Shown: piece after piece, positions 16,165 through 24,743 of the stretch | How the letters are laid out: every line of letters begins with the position of its first letter | How positions within the stretch are numbered: position 1 is the first letter of the stretch | NCBI GenBank assembly: GCA_017464305.1 | Contig: JAFUDS010000001.1 | Span: forward strand, 89,812-153,811 | Direction: 5' to 3' | Source: Clostridia bacterium | GTDB taxonomy: Bacteria > Bacillota > Clostridia > Christensenellales > Aristaeellaceae | Length of the DNA stretch: 64,000 nucleotides | Made by a program: the position numbers and the translations under genes | The notes under the pieces: model-generated | What the model was told of the DNA's origin: nothing | The model's database searches: none | What the model saw: the letters and a program-made list of their open reading frames with translations, nothing else

Positions 16165-16670
16165 GTTAGCTGGGTGTTAGCACAGCTAACAAAGGCGGCG
16201 TGTTCGACTTTCACATCTACCGCCAAATCGTTAGCTGGAAGGTGACAAAAACATCATCAATCACGCCTTTTATGAGGCAAATCACATATCCAGGCGTGAA
16301 TAAATATTCACTACATACTTCCCAAGGGTTTTCCGTAATCCAAATCGATATTTTTATCCATCTACAGAATGAAAGGCATTGCAGAAGAAGCCGGTCCATC
16401 TGAATCTGCCGCTTTTGTTAGCTGAGTATTCCGCGAACGTTTGCTGAGAATTCCTTCGCTTGAACTATGTGGCGTTAGCAATCCAACAGTTGGTCATCTG
16501 CGATGACGTCCATTCTATAGCCCTTGAAGGTGCGTGAAACCCTTGTGTAGAGCCATTTTCGCCCTTACCGTTTGTTTTGATGGAGATTTCTCATCGCCCG
16601 CCTGAAATGTGGCAAGCAGAAAAATGGCTCGCTGCCAACAAAGGTGGCAGTCGTTAGCAGAATCGTTAGA
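16165..16670. repeat. Cluster of GTTAGC motifs beside the tRNA scar
   Basis: GTTAGC occurs at 16165, 16176, 16230, 16417, 16474 and 16653, with an inverted copy at 16185 and a near copy at 16665. Such a density is far above chance for a six-base word in 500 bases. Tyrosine recombinases bind short arm-type repeats near the core site, which would suit this position. A perfect inverted pair (14323-14338) also lies to the left, so the motif is not confined to this side. Otherwise 16043-16889 holds no gene I can support. Confidence 0.45.
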
Positions 16671-16889
16671 TGGTGCAGAAACCTTGCCAGCCGATATAAA
16701 AGAAAGATGCCGGAAATGCTTATTCCAAGCCGCTTTCCAGCATCTATTGTTATGTTCTCAAGGTGATTGAACTACCGCCTATAAAGTACAAGATGAAATG
16801 TGAACAACACCAAGGTTTTCGACCATTTGGCAGTTCTTCGCTCAATTTGAGGCGGAAGGTGAACTACCACCTAGGAAACAGAAAACCAA

Positions 16890-16967
16890 TCAATTGCCTT
16901 CCAGCTTTTTCAGAGCTTCTTCCACGCCTTTGATCGCAGCCATCTCAACAAGCACGTCTTTACCATT
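16890..16967 (-). pseudogene. Short C-terminal coding remnant, family unknown
   Basis: A 25-codon frame on the minus strand ends EALKKLEGN and opens with NGKDVLVEM, and a stop codon lies just upstream of it. The amphipathic, alanine- and lysine-rich tail looks like real protein sequence, not random translation. It has no start codon or ribosome binding site. I do not recognise the family. Confidence 0.3.
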
Positions 16968-17015
16968 ACATATTGTCTAATCATCAGCGCCATTAGAGGA
17001 TGCTTTCATTCACAA

Positions 17016-18812
17016 CTATTCTCTTTGAAAATAATAGTATAGGCCCCAATCCTGATCATTAGCCCACGGATCGTAGAAATGAGCGGGCATCCCATTTACG
17101 CTTCTGGGATAAACCATGGCACAGCTTGCACTTCCGTCCTCAAAGAAGAGTGAAAGGCTTCCTCTCAGATTTTTTTCTGCCCGAATCAGCCATCCCTTAT
17201 CACCGGTTATACGCCCATAACGTTCGAACGCTAAGCCGCTGAGACTGCTCCAATAATGCGGAAATGTATCTCCCAGCATTTGACGTTTTCCAAACCAGTA
17301 GCCATCCCAGTGCCTGATTGCCACCTCGTTTAAATGATAATCCGGCTGCATCCCCTGGAATAATATCAACAGTTTCATCTGTTCCCTTGCTGCAGAAAGC
17401 AATGCCTGCTTTCCGCTGAGCTGATAACCCATCAGCAACATGTTCACTGCAGGTGCGACGATACTCTGTTCATAATCCACTTCGCTGGTAGGATAATAAA
17501 TTCCGATGTCTGCGATTTTCTCTGCATGATGGATAAACAGACGTCGCATTCCTTCTGCACGTTCAGTCATACCTGCTTCTTGTAGCAGCGCAACAATACT
17601 AGTCATGGGAATGCCAATAGCATAGAATCTGTCACCACCACGATCATAATAGTTTTCCATTACATCAGCAGCCCGTTTTATCCATAAAGGCTCATGAGAA
17701 ACTCGGAATAGTTCCATAAAGAACACAGCGACCCATGGTTCGTTATACAGGCGGTGTCTTTCTTCCATATAGCCAGCATCGTCATAGACAGTATGGGTTT
17801 TTTCTTCATAGATTTCCCTGAGGATGAAATCTGCGTAATTCCAAAGACTCTTCTCCAACGCTTCATCATTGAAATGTCGGCAGGCCAAAGCGACTAAAGC
17901 ACCCATCCCCAAACGTTCTCTTGCGCTGTTATGATCAGGAATGTCATGACTGTAGCACAGCTTGTTTGTTTCATTATCATAAATCAGATATGCCCCGCAT
18001 AAATGGGAGGAAGTATCCATACACTGTTGCTTTTCTACAATAAACTGGGCCCGGCGGCGCAACAACTCAGTTGCAGGCGGCATGATTCGCCAGCAGGCGG
18101 TGGTTGATTTTCCGTTTGACTGGAACGTTTGACAAATCTCTCCCGTTCGGGAGGTGTCTACGAATCCTCCGTTCCATTTTACTTTATCGTAATGAAAAGC
18201 GACCCATTGCTCGGAAGTGATGTAAAGCGAACCAAAGTATGCTTTCAGAATGCGCTTCCAGTCTTCTATACCCTCATGGCGAAACAGCCTCCACCGAAGG
18301 ATCTTTCTTTCTTCAGGAGCCAGAGAAAACTCTTTGGGATGAAGCAGAACAACCCCTCGCGTATTGCTGACACAGTGACTTTCCGTCAAACTTCGCCGGA
18401 TGCTGTAGCTTTCCAGAGATCCCTGCGTGAGAATCATTCCCAAATGTGGCGCCTGGCCCCCCATTCGAAGAGCAAGCACCCAGGAGACTTCTCCGCCGCA
18501 CCAGACATGAGCATGGCAGCGCTGGGGCAGGCAGATATCCGCAGCCAAATAATTATCATTCAGCGGAAGCGAAATGGACACGCTTCCCGCATCACAGAAA
18601 ATGGTTTCCTGCGATTCGTTCGTAAAGATATAGGTTTCCTCAAGCGTATCATCCTGAAGGGTAGTTCGGGCAGAGGTGCAGGAGATGCCATTGGGTGCAG
18701 CCATCTCTCCCCAGAGATGAGGCTCATTTACCCAGTTCATGCGGAATGGGTCATCTGCAAAAGTGATCTTTGCCAGAGAACCGTTTTTTTCTTCTAAAAC
18801 CCAGTGACTCAT
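17016..18812 (-). CDS. Six-hairpin glycosidase-like protein
   Basis: This 598-residue protein starts at ATG 18812 after GGGAGG. The first 200 residues are beta-rich. The rest is helical with repeated aromatic and acidic motifs (residues ~300-590: YDDAGYMEERHRLYNEPWV, AHFYDPWANDQDW), as in (alpha/alpha)6-toroid glycosidases and lyases such as GH105, GH127 or GH154. There is no signal peptide, so a cytoplasmic role on imported oligosaccharides is likely. Just upstream, on the same strand, are the last codons of a sugar ABC permease gene (18827-18862), so this gene probably once ended a transport operon. The exact family and substrate are uncertain. Confidence 0.65.
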   Translation of the reverse strand: MSHWVLEEKNGSLAKITFADDPFRMNWVNEPHLWGEMAAPNGISCTSARTTLQDDTLEETYIFTNESQETIFCDAGSVSISLPLNDNYLAADICLPQRCHAHVWCGGEVSWVLALRMGGQAPHLGMILTQGSLESYSIRRSLTESHCVSNTRGVVLLHPKEFSLAPEERKILRWRLFRHEGIEDWKRILKAYFGSLYITSEQWVAFHYDKVKWNGGFVDTSRTGEICQTFQSNGKSTTACWRIMPPATELLRRRAQFIVEKQQCMDTSSHLCGAYLIYDNETNKLCYSHDIPDHNSARERLGMGALVALACRHFNDEALEKSLWNYADFILREIYEEKTHTVYDDAGYMEERHRLYNEPWVAVFFMELFRVSHEPLWIKRAADVMENYYDRGGDRFYAIGIPMTSIVALLQEAGMTERAEGMRRLFIHHAEKIADIGIYYPTSEVDYEQSIVAPAVNMLLMGYQLSGKQALLSAAREQMKLLILFQGMQPDYHLNEVAIRHWDGYWFGKRQMLGDTFPHYWSSLSGLAFERYGRITGDKGWLIRAEKNLRGSLSLFFEDGSASCAMVYPRSVNGMPAHFYDPWANDQDWGLYYYFQRE

Positions 18813-18826
18813 GACATGCCTCCCTT

Positions 18827-18862
18827 TTATTCCTTAACAGAACCGATCATAAATTGGCGGGT
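18827..18862 (-). pseudogene. Last codons of a sugar ABC permease
   Basis: On the minus strand the frame reads TRQFMIGSVKE and then stop. The pattern [RQ]-x-F-x-x-G-[SA]-[VI]-K-[GE] is the standard C-terminus of MalG/LplC-type sugar permeases. The stop lies 14 bases before the glycosidase start. All earlier permease sequence is gone, replaced by the AlbA_2-domain gene in another frame; the switch occurs within about 18847-18862. Confidence 0.55.
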
Positions 18863-19392
18863 GTTTCTTTGCCAATCTCTATGGGACGCATTTCGATTTT
18901 TTCAGCGATTTTTCGAATGGTATCCCGCCGCTTTTCGATCAGATTTGCTAAGCTTGTTGCATCCTTGATGGGAAAAGAACCAGATGAAAGACGGCTGTAA
19001 ATCCTCCCTTCGTTAGTAATATACGGTGGCACCGTTCCTTCCTCAACTCTAACAACAAGGATTATTTTGTTGTCAACCACAAATCGCTTAACATCAATTT
19101 GTGGTGTTGGTGTTATAGAATCGAATACTGTTGTATGGATCCGCTGCTCTGTCCATTGTTCACATCCACCTATTGTCCGATCATTGTTTATGCCTATGAA
19201 CACATAGCCACCGAAAGTATTTGAAAAAGCACAGATTTCTTTTGCCAGTTTAGAACTTGATTCTTTGTCTGCTTTCCATTCAAAAAAGGTGGATTCATCA
19301 AATATCGAGTCTTCGCCATTTATTCTTTCCAATATCAACTTTATATCACTTGACCTTACATTGTCCCATGCTTTTCCATTGATACCAATCAC
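18847..19392 (-). CDS. AlbA_2 (Schlafen-type) putative DNA-binding protein, probably truncated
   Basis: This 181-residue protein starts at ATG 19392 after GGTGAAA. Residues 30-140 match the AlbA_2 domain: E-[SF]-x-x-x-E-[WF]-K (FFEWKADK), then a KEICAFSNTFGGYVFIGINNDRTI block and a later YITNEGRIYSRLSSGS block. Most relatives continue with a winged-helix or ATPase part and have 400 or more residues. Here the frame ends about 40 residues after the domain, inside old permease sequence. It was probably cut by a deletion that joined it to the permease tail. Such proteins are often seen in defence or regulatory loci. Confidence 0.7.
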   Translation of the reverse strand: MIGINGKAWDNVRSSDIKLILERINGEDSIFDESTFFEWKADKESSSKLAKEICAFSNTFGGYVFIGINNDRTIGGCEQWTEQRIHTTVFDSITPTPQIDVKRFVVDNKIILVVRVEEGTVPPYITNEGRIYSRLSSGSFPIKDATSLANLIEKRRDTIRKIAEKIEMRPIEIGKETPANL

Positions 19393-19448
19393 ACTTTTTC
19401 ACCTCTCAGTCTCAGCTTGGTACATAGCGCATTATTATCTAAACTCCT

Positions 19449-19572
19449 ATTAGTAATCCAGATTCTCAAGAAACCTTATACTTTTTCCTGCTTTTGCCGC
19501 ATAGTCAATTTCTGATTGAGTGCTATCACCAATGTAACCGCCTACATTGATGACAAAGATTTCATCAGCCAT
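19449..19572 (-). pseudogene. Fragment of DUF4406/nucleoside deoxyribosyltransferase-like protein
   Basis: About 40 codons, ending at 19449, read VINVGGYIGDS, SEIDYAAKAGK and RFLENLDY. This is the C-terminal third of small proteins of the nucleoside 2-deoxyribosyltransferase-like fold, where the S-E-I-[DE]-Y motif lies beside the active site. The rest is missing; at about 19572 the sequence switches to a plus-strand membrane-protein tail. A second fragment of the same family is at 24744. Confidence 0.6.
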
Positions 19573-19574
19573 TC

Positions 19575-19711
19575 GTTTTGATTATGTAACAGCTCTGCTC
19601 ATGGCCGGATTGGCCATCGGCGCAGCGGCATATCAGCACGTCCGAAAAAAGCAGATGTCGCCGATCCTGCTGATCATCGCGGCAGCTACCTTGGGAATGC
19701 TGATCTATTAA
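19575..19711 (+). pseudogene. C-terminal fragment of a membrane protein, chromate transporter-like
   Basis: The frame from about 19575 reads DYVTALLMAGLAIGAAAY, then a KKQMSPILLIIAAATLG helix and a stop at 19709-19711. The K-x-x-PILLI-x3-A-x3-G ending resembles the last helix of ChrA chromate transporters. There is no start codon or remaining body. It ends three bases before the end of the convergent MBL-fold gene. Confidence 0.45.
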
Positions 19712-19714
19712 TGC

Positions 19715-20488
19715 TCAGAGCGTGATGCTGTCTCCCGCACTGATGTAATGGAGATTCTTCATCCGCGACTGCATGAAGCGGTATTGCTCCGTTCCCGTGC
19801 AGTGACAGGTATAATAGGTCGTTGGGTAAGTGTTCAGCCGGTCGGCGAATGAAGCCAGCGTCTCATCCAGCGGGAATTTGGACAGGTGGAAGCCGCCGAT
19901 GAGCACATCCGGCTGGAACCAGTGCATGATGTTCAGAATGCCCCGGTGGGAGCAGCCGCTGAACAGAATGCGCTTCCCATTTTCCTCCGCCAGCAGATAC
20001 TGCTCGTGCCGGAAATCCTCCGGCTGCATAACGCCATCCTGTACCACATTCAGCCCGCAGGAGCCGAAATCCATGACCTTCACCGCGTCCGGCCTGTTAT
20101 AAAGCGTGAGCCCGGGCGCGATTTCTTTTTCCTCGTCCACATACACGATCCGCCCGGAGGCTTGCAGCGACGGCTCCAGCCCTATGTATTTCTCCGTGCC
20201 GTTGTAGTGCGGTTCAAAGGCGTGACGGCTCATGTAGACCGGCGCGTGGTCGTTCAGCTTCAGGAAGGTATGAAGCCCGCCGCCGTGGTCGTAATGCCCA
20301 TGGGACAGCACGGCAAAGTCTGCCGTGTTCAGGTCGATCCCGAGAGCCTCCGCATTCCGGGCGAACAGGTCTGTCTGCCCCATGTCGAACAAGAAACGGC
20401 AGGCATCCGTCTCCACAAACAAGCTCAGCCCGTGCTCCACGGGCAGGCCGCAGGCGGAGGTATTTTCCAGTAATGCTGTAATCTTCAT
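19715..20488 (-). CDS. MBL-fold metallohydrolase
   Basis: This 257-residue metallo-beta-lactamase-fold protein has the metal motif SHGHYDHGGGL (residues ~62-72, HxHxDH), an FSGCSHRGILN His motif near 180 and GGFHLSK near 200. A late TCHCTG with YISAGDSI end is typical of the subgroup related to the dihydropterin aminobenzene phosphate synthase of methanogens. It has no signal peptide. Its ATG overlaps the stop of the hybrid kinase upstream by four bases (ATGA), so the two are translated together. That pairing suggests a linked role, for example processing a metabolite tied to the signal; the substrate is unknown. Confidence 0.88.
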   Translation of the reverse strand: MKITALLENTSACGLPVEHGLSLFVETDACRFLFDMGQTDLFARNAEALGIDLNTADFAVLSHGHYDHGGGLHTFLKLNDHAPVYMSRHAFEPHYNGTEKYIGLEPSLQASGRIVYVDEEKEIAPGLTLYNRPDAVKVMDFGSCGLNVVQDGVMQPEDFRHEQYLLAEENGKRILFSGCSHRGILNIMHWFQPDVLIGGFHLSKFPLDETLASFADRLNTYPTTYYTCHCTGTEQYRFMQSRMKNLHYISAGDSITL

Positions 20489-23400
20489 TTCAGCAGCCCT
20501 TTCAGTGTTTCGACGATCGCCGGGATGTCATAAGGCTTGGCCAGATGCCCATTCATTCCGGCCTGGAGGGCGATCTGACGATCCTCTTCAAAGGCGTTCG
20601 CCGTGACGGCCACGATGGGGATTCCGGCTTTTGCCTGATCCTCCAGATTCCGGATCTGCTTTGCTGCCTCATATCCGTCCATTCTCGGCATCTGAATGTC
20701 CATCAGAATGATGTCGTAGGTCCCGGCGGGGGCCGCCTTCATCTTCTCGACCGCCACAACGCCGTCCCCGGCGATCTCCACGTCGAAGCCGAACTCTGTC
20801 AGGATAGCCTGCGCAATCATCTGGTTCATTTCGTTGTCTTCCGCCAGCAGCACGCGCTTTCCGGAGAAGTCAGGCTTTTCCTCCAGGACTTCCGGCTGCG
20901 TTTCCTCGCGCTTCGCAAAGGGCTGTGCCAGCAAATTTCTCAGCTCGGACATAAACAGCGGTTTTGTGCAGAAGGCCGTCACGCCAGCTTCCTTTGCTTC
21001 CGCCTCAATATCTGCCCAGTCGTATGCGGTCAGGATGATGATGGGCGCACTGTCGCCGATGACCCGGCGGATCCTTCGCACCGTCTCGATGCCGTTCTGG
21101 TCCGGCATCAGCCAGTCAATGATATAGACCTGGAAGGCATCAGCCTGATCCATGGCTTCTTTGGCGCGAATCACGGCTTCCTTGCCGTAATTCGTCCAGT
21201 CGGGCCGCATGCCGATCTCCCTCAGCATAGCGCAGACGGACAGGCAAGTGTTAGTATCATCGTCCGCTACCAGAGCGCGAAGACCTGTTAACTCCGGCAA
21301 GGGCTCGAATTTGGCCGATGCGTCGCTGATTCGGCAAGGCAGATTTACGACGAATTCGCTGCCCTTGCCCGTAGCGGATTGCACGGTAATGGTACCGCCC
21401 ATCATATCGACGATGTTTTTGGTGATCGCCATGCCCAGGCCAGTGCCCTGGATGCCGCTGACCGTACTGGTCTTTTCACGGGTGAAGGCTTCGAAGATCG
21501 TTTTCTGGAATTCCTCGCTCATGCCGATCCCGTTGTCCTTGATGCGGAATTCGAAGCTGGCGAGCCCTTGGGCGGGAGACGGTTTTTCAATCACCCGGAA
21601 GCTGATGGTGCCGCCCGGCGGGGTAAACTTGATGGCATTGGTCAGAATGTTCAGCAACACCTGATTGAGCCGCAGCTTGTCCGTGATGATGTCCTCATGG
21701 GTCACGTCCTGTGTGTCGATGAACAGCTCCAGCTGCTTGGAGGTCACATTGGATTGGATGATCGTCCGCAGATCGTGGATCACATCCGGCAGATGCACCT
21801 CCGCCTCCTCGATGGTCACCTTGCCGCTTTCGATCCGGCTCATATCCAGAACATCGTTGATGAGGGACAGCAGATGCTGGCTGGATACCGTGATCTTTCC
21901 GAGGTAATCCTGCACCTGTTCCCTGTTGTCGATGTGCGAGGCCGCCAGCGCCGTAAAGCCCACAATGGCGTTCATGGGCGTGCGCATGTCATGGGACATG
22001 TTATTGAGGAAGGCGGTCTTTGCGCGGTTGGCGTGCTCCGCCGCAGCCAGCGCGTCAGACAGCGCCTTTTGGCTCTCTGCCAGCTCCCGGTTCTTTTCCT
22101 CCAGTTCCAGGCGGGCGCGTTCCTTTTCCTTTACTTCCGCTTTTGTTCGCTGGGTATCACGCACGAGCAGGAAGATGATGAACGCCGCAACGACCAGGAC
22201 GATGGAGCCTACCAATGCCATATGTTCCAGCACCATATCCAGAAAACCATAGGAATAGAGCTTCCCTGTGTATCGGTAGGAGATATTCTGCGCGTAATCG
22301 CTGCCGAGCACATTGATTCCCCGGTTGAGGAGCTTCAGCAGACCCTCGTTGCCGATTTCCACACCGAAACAGCGGTCGTCGCTGTAGCCGGACTGGTGGA
22401 TGGAAAGGGCCGCATACTTTCTGTTCTTCAGGATCTCGTTGGCTCTCAGACCGTTAAGCGTCGTGCATCCGACCTGACCGGAGGCCACGGAGGACAGGCA
22501 GTCCTCGATGGACGGACAGAAAACGATCTCCGCCTCCGGATAATGCGTCCGCACATGGTAATACTGCATGCGGTTATTCTCGTTCACGGCAAAACGGGCC
22601 GTCGTCTGCTCACTGAATTCACCCGTATAAATCAGGGCGGTAGGAACCGAAACGACGGGGCTTGACTGGTAGATGCTGTTCTCCTCGGAATAGTACAGGC
22701 CGCCGCCCACGGGAAATGCGACATCAATCACACCGGCGTTCATGTCGGCAATCATTGCGTCATAGCTCTGATATCCCCTGTAGGTGACGGTAATGTCCGA
22801 TGTTCCCAAAGATGTCAGCATCTCGGGGATCATTTCCTTCAAAACACCCGTGACATTCCCATCTGAATCTGTATCACTATAGGGAAGATAGTTTTCCAGA
22901 TAGCCGATATGCAGTTCGGTATGGGTATTCATCCATTCCCGCTCGGCCTGGGAAAAGGCTCGGCTCGTGACGCTGAGTGAATAATACTTTGCTTTCAGAG
23001 AATTCAGGAAATTTGGTTCCTCGACGGCCAGCAGGGTCTGAGCGGTATTCAGTTCCGCCAGCAAGTCGGGGCGATTGATGTTCACGCACAGATAGTAGTC
23101 CGAAGCGCCAAAAGAGTTCAGCACTTCAACGTGATCTCTTCCATTTGCGCCATCGCTCTCCGCGGCGATAACATCCACCTCACCGGCATCGAAGGCAGCT
23201 ACCAGCTGATCAGGGCTGGGAAAACGGACGACCTCCGCCTGTACATGGTGAGAGGTCAGGTATTCCTCCAGCACACTGACGATGGCGCTGTCCAGCACGC
23301 CGATCCGGCAGCCATTCAGGGTCTCCGGCTCAGGTGTGATGTGAATATCCGTATCATGCCGGACAAGATAATAGGATTCATTGCCCATGGTGCCTTCCGG

Positions 23401-23757
23401 ATAGGCAATTACATGGGCTCGCTCCTCCCGCCAGGCAAGTCCCGCCAGCAGATCGAGTCCACCGTCAAGAAGCATCTGATACAGATCCGCAAAATCGCCG
23501 TACACGTATTCATACTTCCAGCCCGTGTATTCAGAGAGCTTGCGGTAGTACTCGTAGGCATAGCCGGTCTTGACCGCGCCTTCCTGCGCGCCCTCCTGAA
23601 AGATCTCGTTTTCGTAATACCCAACGCGGACGGTCTTGGGTTCTGCGTTGGCAAGGGCTGCTGGCGGCAGCAGTGAAAGAACTGCTATGAGTGCGCACAG
23701 TACGATTGCAATCTGGCGCAGGCGTAGCGTGATTCCTTTGGGGATGCCTGTTGTCAT
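20485..23757 (-). CDS. Hybrid histidine kinase with two periplasmic solute-binding sensor domains and two receivers
   Basis: This 1090-residue membrane kinase starts at ATG 23757 after AAAGGAGG. A signal sequence (about residues 13-37) leads to two tandem family-3 solute-binding domains (about 38-265 and 275-495), then one membrane helix near 505-530 and a coiled coil. The HisKA H-box is SHDMRTPMNA with His589. The ATPase domain shows NAIKFTPPGG, DNGIGM and GTGLGMAITK. Receiver 1 (about 826-935) has DDD and phospho-Asp in IIDWLMPD; receiver 2 (about 968-1085) has EDN and LMDIQMPRMDG. It probably senses an amino acid or similar polar solute. No HPt domain or DNA-binding response regulator is adjacent. 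Confidence 0.93.
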   Translation of the reverse strand: MTTGIPKGITLRLRQIAIVLCALIAVLSLLPPAALANAEPKTVRVGYYENEIFQEGAQEGAVKTGYAYEYYRKLSEYTGWKYEYVYGDFADLYQMLLDGGLDLLAGLAWREERAHVIAYPEGTMGNESYYLVRHDTDIHITPEPETLNGCRIGVLDSAIVSVLEEYLTSHHVQAEVVRFPSPDQLVAAFDAGEVDVIAAESDGANGRDHVEVLNSFGASDYYLCVNINRPDLLAELNTAQTLLAVEEPNFLNSLKAKYYSLSVTSRAFSQAEREWMNTHTELHIGYLENYLPYSDTDSDGNVTGVLKEMIPEMLTSLGTSDITVTYRGYQSYDAMIADMNAGVIDVAFPVGGGLYYSEENSIYQSSPVVSVPTALIYTGEFSEQTTARFAVNENNRMQYYHVRTHYPEAEIVFCPSIEDCLSSVASGQVGCTTLNGLRANEILKNRKYAALSIHQSGYSDDRCFGVEIGNEGLLKLLNRGINVLGSDYAQNISYRYTGKLYSYGFLDMVLEHMALVGSIVLVVAAFIIFLLVRDTQRTKAEVKEKERARLELEEKNRELAESQKALSDALAAAEHANRAKTAFLNNMSHDMRTPMNAIVGFTALAASHIDNREQVQDYLGKITVSSQHLLSLINDVLDMSRIESGKVTIEEAEVHLPDVIHDLRTIIQSNVTSKQLELFIDTQDVTHEDIITDKLRLNQVLLNILTNAIKFTPPGGTISFRVIEKPSPAQGLASFEFRIKDNGIGMSEEFQKTIFEAFTREKTSTVSGIQGTGLGMAITKNIVDMMGGTITVQSATGKGSEFVVNLPCRISDASAKFEPLPELTGLRALVADDDTNTCLSVCAMLREIGMRPDWTNYGKEAVIRAKEAMDQADAFQVYIIDWLMPDQNGIETVRRIRRVIGDSAPIIILTAYDWADIEAEAKEAGVTAFCTKPLFMSELRNLLAQPFAKREETQPEVLEEKPDFSGKRVLLAEDNEMNQMIAQAILTEFGFDVEIAGDGVVAVEKMKAAPAGTYDIILMDIQMPRMDGYEAAKQIRNLEDQAKAGIPIVAVTANAFEEDRQIALQAGMNGHLAKPYDIPAIVETLKGLLK

Positions 23758-23820
23758 GCGGACAGTCCTCCTTTCCAGTTCATATCCGGCGCAGCGGAGC
23801 CAATAGCTTTACGCTCATCC

Positions 23821-24174
23821 TTAAAGCAACTTTTCTTTCCATTCCTCTTCTTTAAACCCTGTTAGTACAAAGCCGTCGCCGACCACCAGCGGACGCTTGA
23901 CCAGCATGCCGTCGGTGGCCAGCAGGGCCAGCTGTTCATCCTCGCTCATGGACGGCAGTTTTTTCGAGAGTTCCATCTCCCGGTAAGGGATACCACTAGT
24001 ATTGAAGAAGCGCTTCAATGGCAGACCGCTCGTGGCGTAGTATTTTCGGAGGGTGTCCTTATCCGGATGCTGAGCCTTGATGTCGATCACTTCGTGTGCG
24101 ACTCCATTATCCTCCAGCCATTTCAAGGCCTTCTTGCAGGTGGTGCAGCGCTTGTAGCAATACACTTTCAGCAT
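23821..24174 (-). CDS. ArsC/Spx-family thioredoxin-fold protein
   Basis: This 117-residue protein has the CTTC redox pair near residues 9-12 (YKRCTTCKKAL), a thioredoxin-like fold and the KRPL segment near residue 94, as in arsenate reductase-like Spx/MgsR/YffB proteins. The RPL arginine binds the oxyanion in true arsenate reductases, but no ars genes are near, so a Spx-type regulator or a stand-alone thiol reductase is equally possible. Its stop lies 63 bases upstream of the hybrid kinase start; the DUF503 gene follows its own strand order 12 bases on the other side. Confidence 0.85.
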   Translation of the reverse strand: MLKVYCYKRCTTCKKALKWLEDNGVAHEVIDIKAQHPDKDTLRKYYATSGLPLKRFFNTSGIPYREMELSKKLPSMSEDEQLALLATDGMLVKRPLVVGDGFVLTGFKEEEWKEKLL

Positions 24175-24186
24175 AGAATAATCCTC

Positions 24187-24480
24187 CTAACGAATCTCTC
24201 TCTGCTCGTCCAGTATCTCTGCTTCCGTATTCATTTCCACGAATGTGGAGATTTCGTCCATCAGATGGTCCGCTATGGCGTTATGCGGCACGATTGCCGC
24301 CACACCGATCACAATGATCTGATGTGTATCCTGTTCGTCTATTTCCGCAGCGGAAACATGAAAATGATTCTGCAGTTGGGCAACAATGCTTTTTACTACC
24401 ATCCGTTTTTCTTTCAAACTGTGAACCCATGGCGCATGCAGTCTGAATGTCATTGCTGCAATAATCATTCCTGCCTCCAT
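24187..24480 (-). CDS. DUF503 (YlxP-like) protein
   Basis: This small protein of about 97 residues has the family signature HSLKEKR near residue 21, a ferredoxin-like alternating strand/helix pattern and a C-terminal EILDEQREI tail. ATG 24480 is chosen because GGAGG lies nine bases upstream; ATG 24468 is a close alternative. The family is often found near ribosome-assembly genes (YlxP) but its function is unclear. Here it lies upstream of the Spx-like gene, 12 bases apart and cotranscribed. A truncated relative is at 15709. Confidence 0.8.
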   Translation of the reverse strand: MEAGMIIAAMTFRLHAPWVHSLKEKRMVVKSIVAQLQNHFHVSAAEIDEQDTHQIIVIGVAAIVPHNAIADHLMDEISTFVEMNTEAEILDEQREIR

Positions 24481-24639
24481 ACAAGCAATCCTCCGGTATT
24501 CATCTCCGCATCTGTGACCAGAGCAACTTTGATACAAAGGAATATGGACAATGCTTGTAAATCAAAGGGTTTCAGCACCCTGGTCATCTCCTTTCCTCGA
24601 CCCTGATAGTCGGCTCCGTATCGCCGGTTTCGGATCGTT

Positions 24640-24713
24640 TCACTCCCCAACGTTACTCCCGGGTTTCGTTGGTGAATGTAGTTTCGTTGGGGAGTTCGGA
24701 GTTTCGTTGGTGA
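24640..24713. repeat. Three GTTTCGTTGGKGA repeats with 18-20 base spacing
   Basis: GTTTCGTTGGTGA starts at 24663, GTTTCGTTGGGGA at 24681 and GTTTCGTTGGTGA at 24701. Just upstream, TCACTCCCCAACGTTAC (24640-24656) is an inverted, slightly diverged copy. The cluster lies in a gene-fragment zone between the DUF503 gene and the permease-kinase gene. It could be a cluster of protein-binding sites or a small mobile repeat. Confidence 0.5.
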
Positions 24714-24743
24714 GTGGCCTTTGGCAACTCTGGAAAGCGCTGT

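Noticed and set aside
16043-16889. Short plus and minus frames around the GTTAGC cluster
   Set aside because: Translations of 60-67 residues show no family pattern and contain repeats of the GTTAGC word in different frames; I treat the stretch as non-coding.
21379-22665. 428-residue plus-strand frame
   Set aside because: It lies opposite the hybrid kinase gene, is rich in His/Gln/Arg as expected for an antisense shadow, and has no recognisable domain or ribosome binding site.
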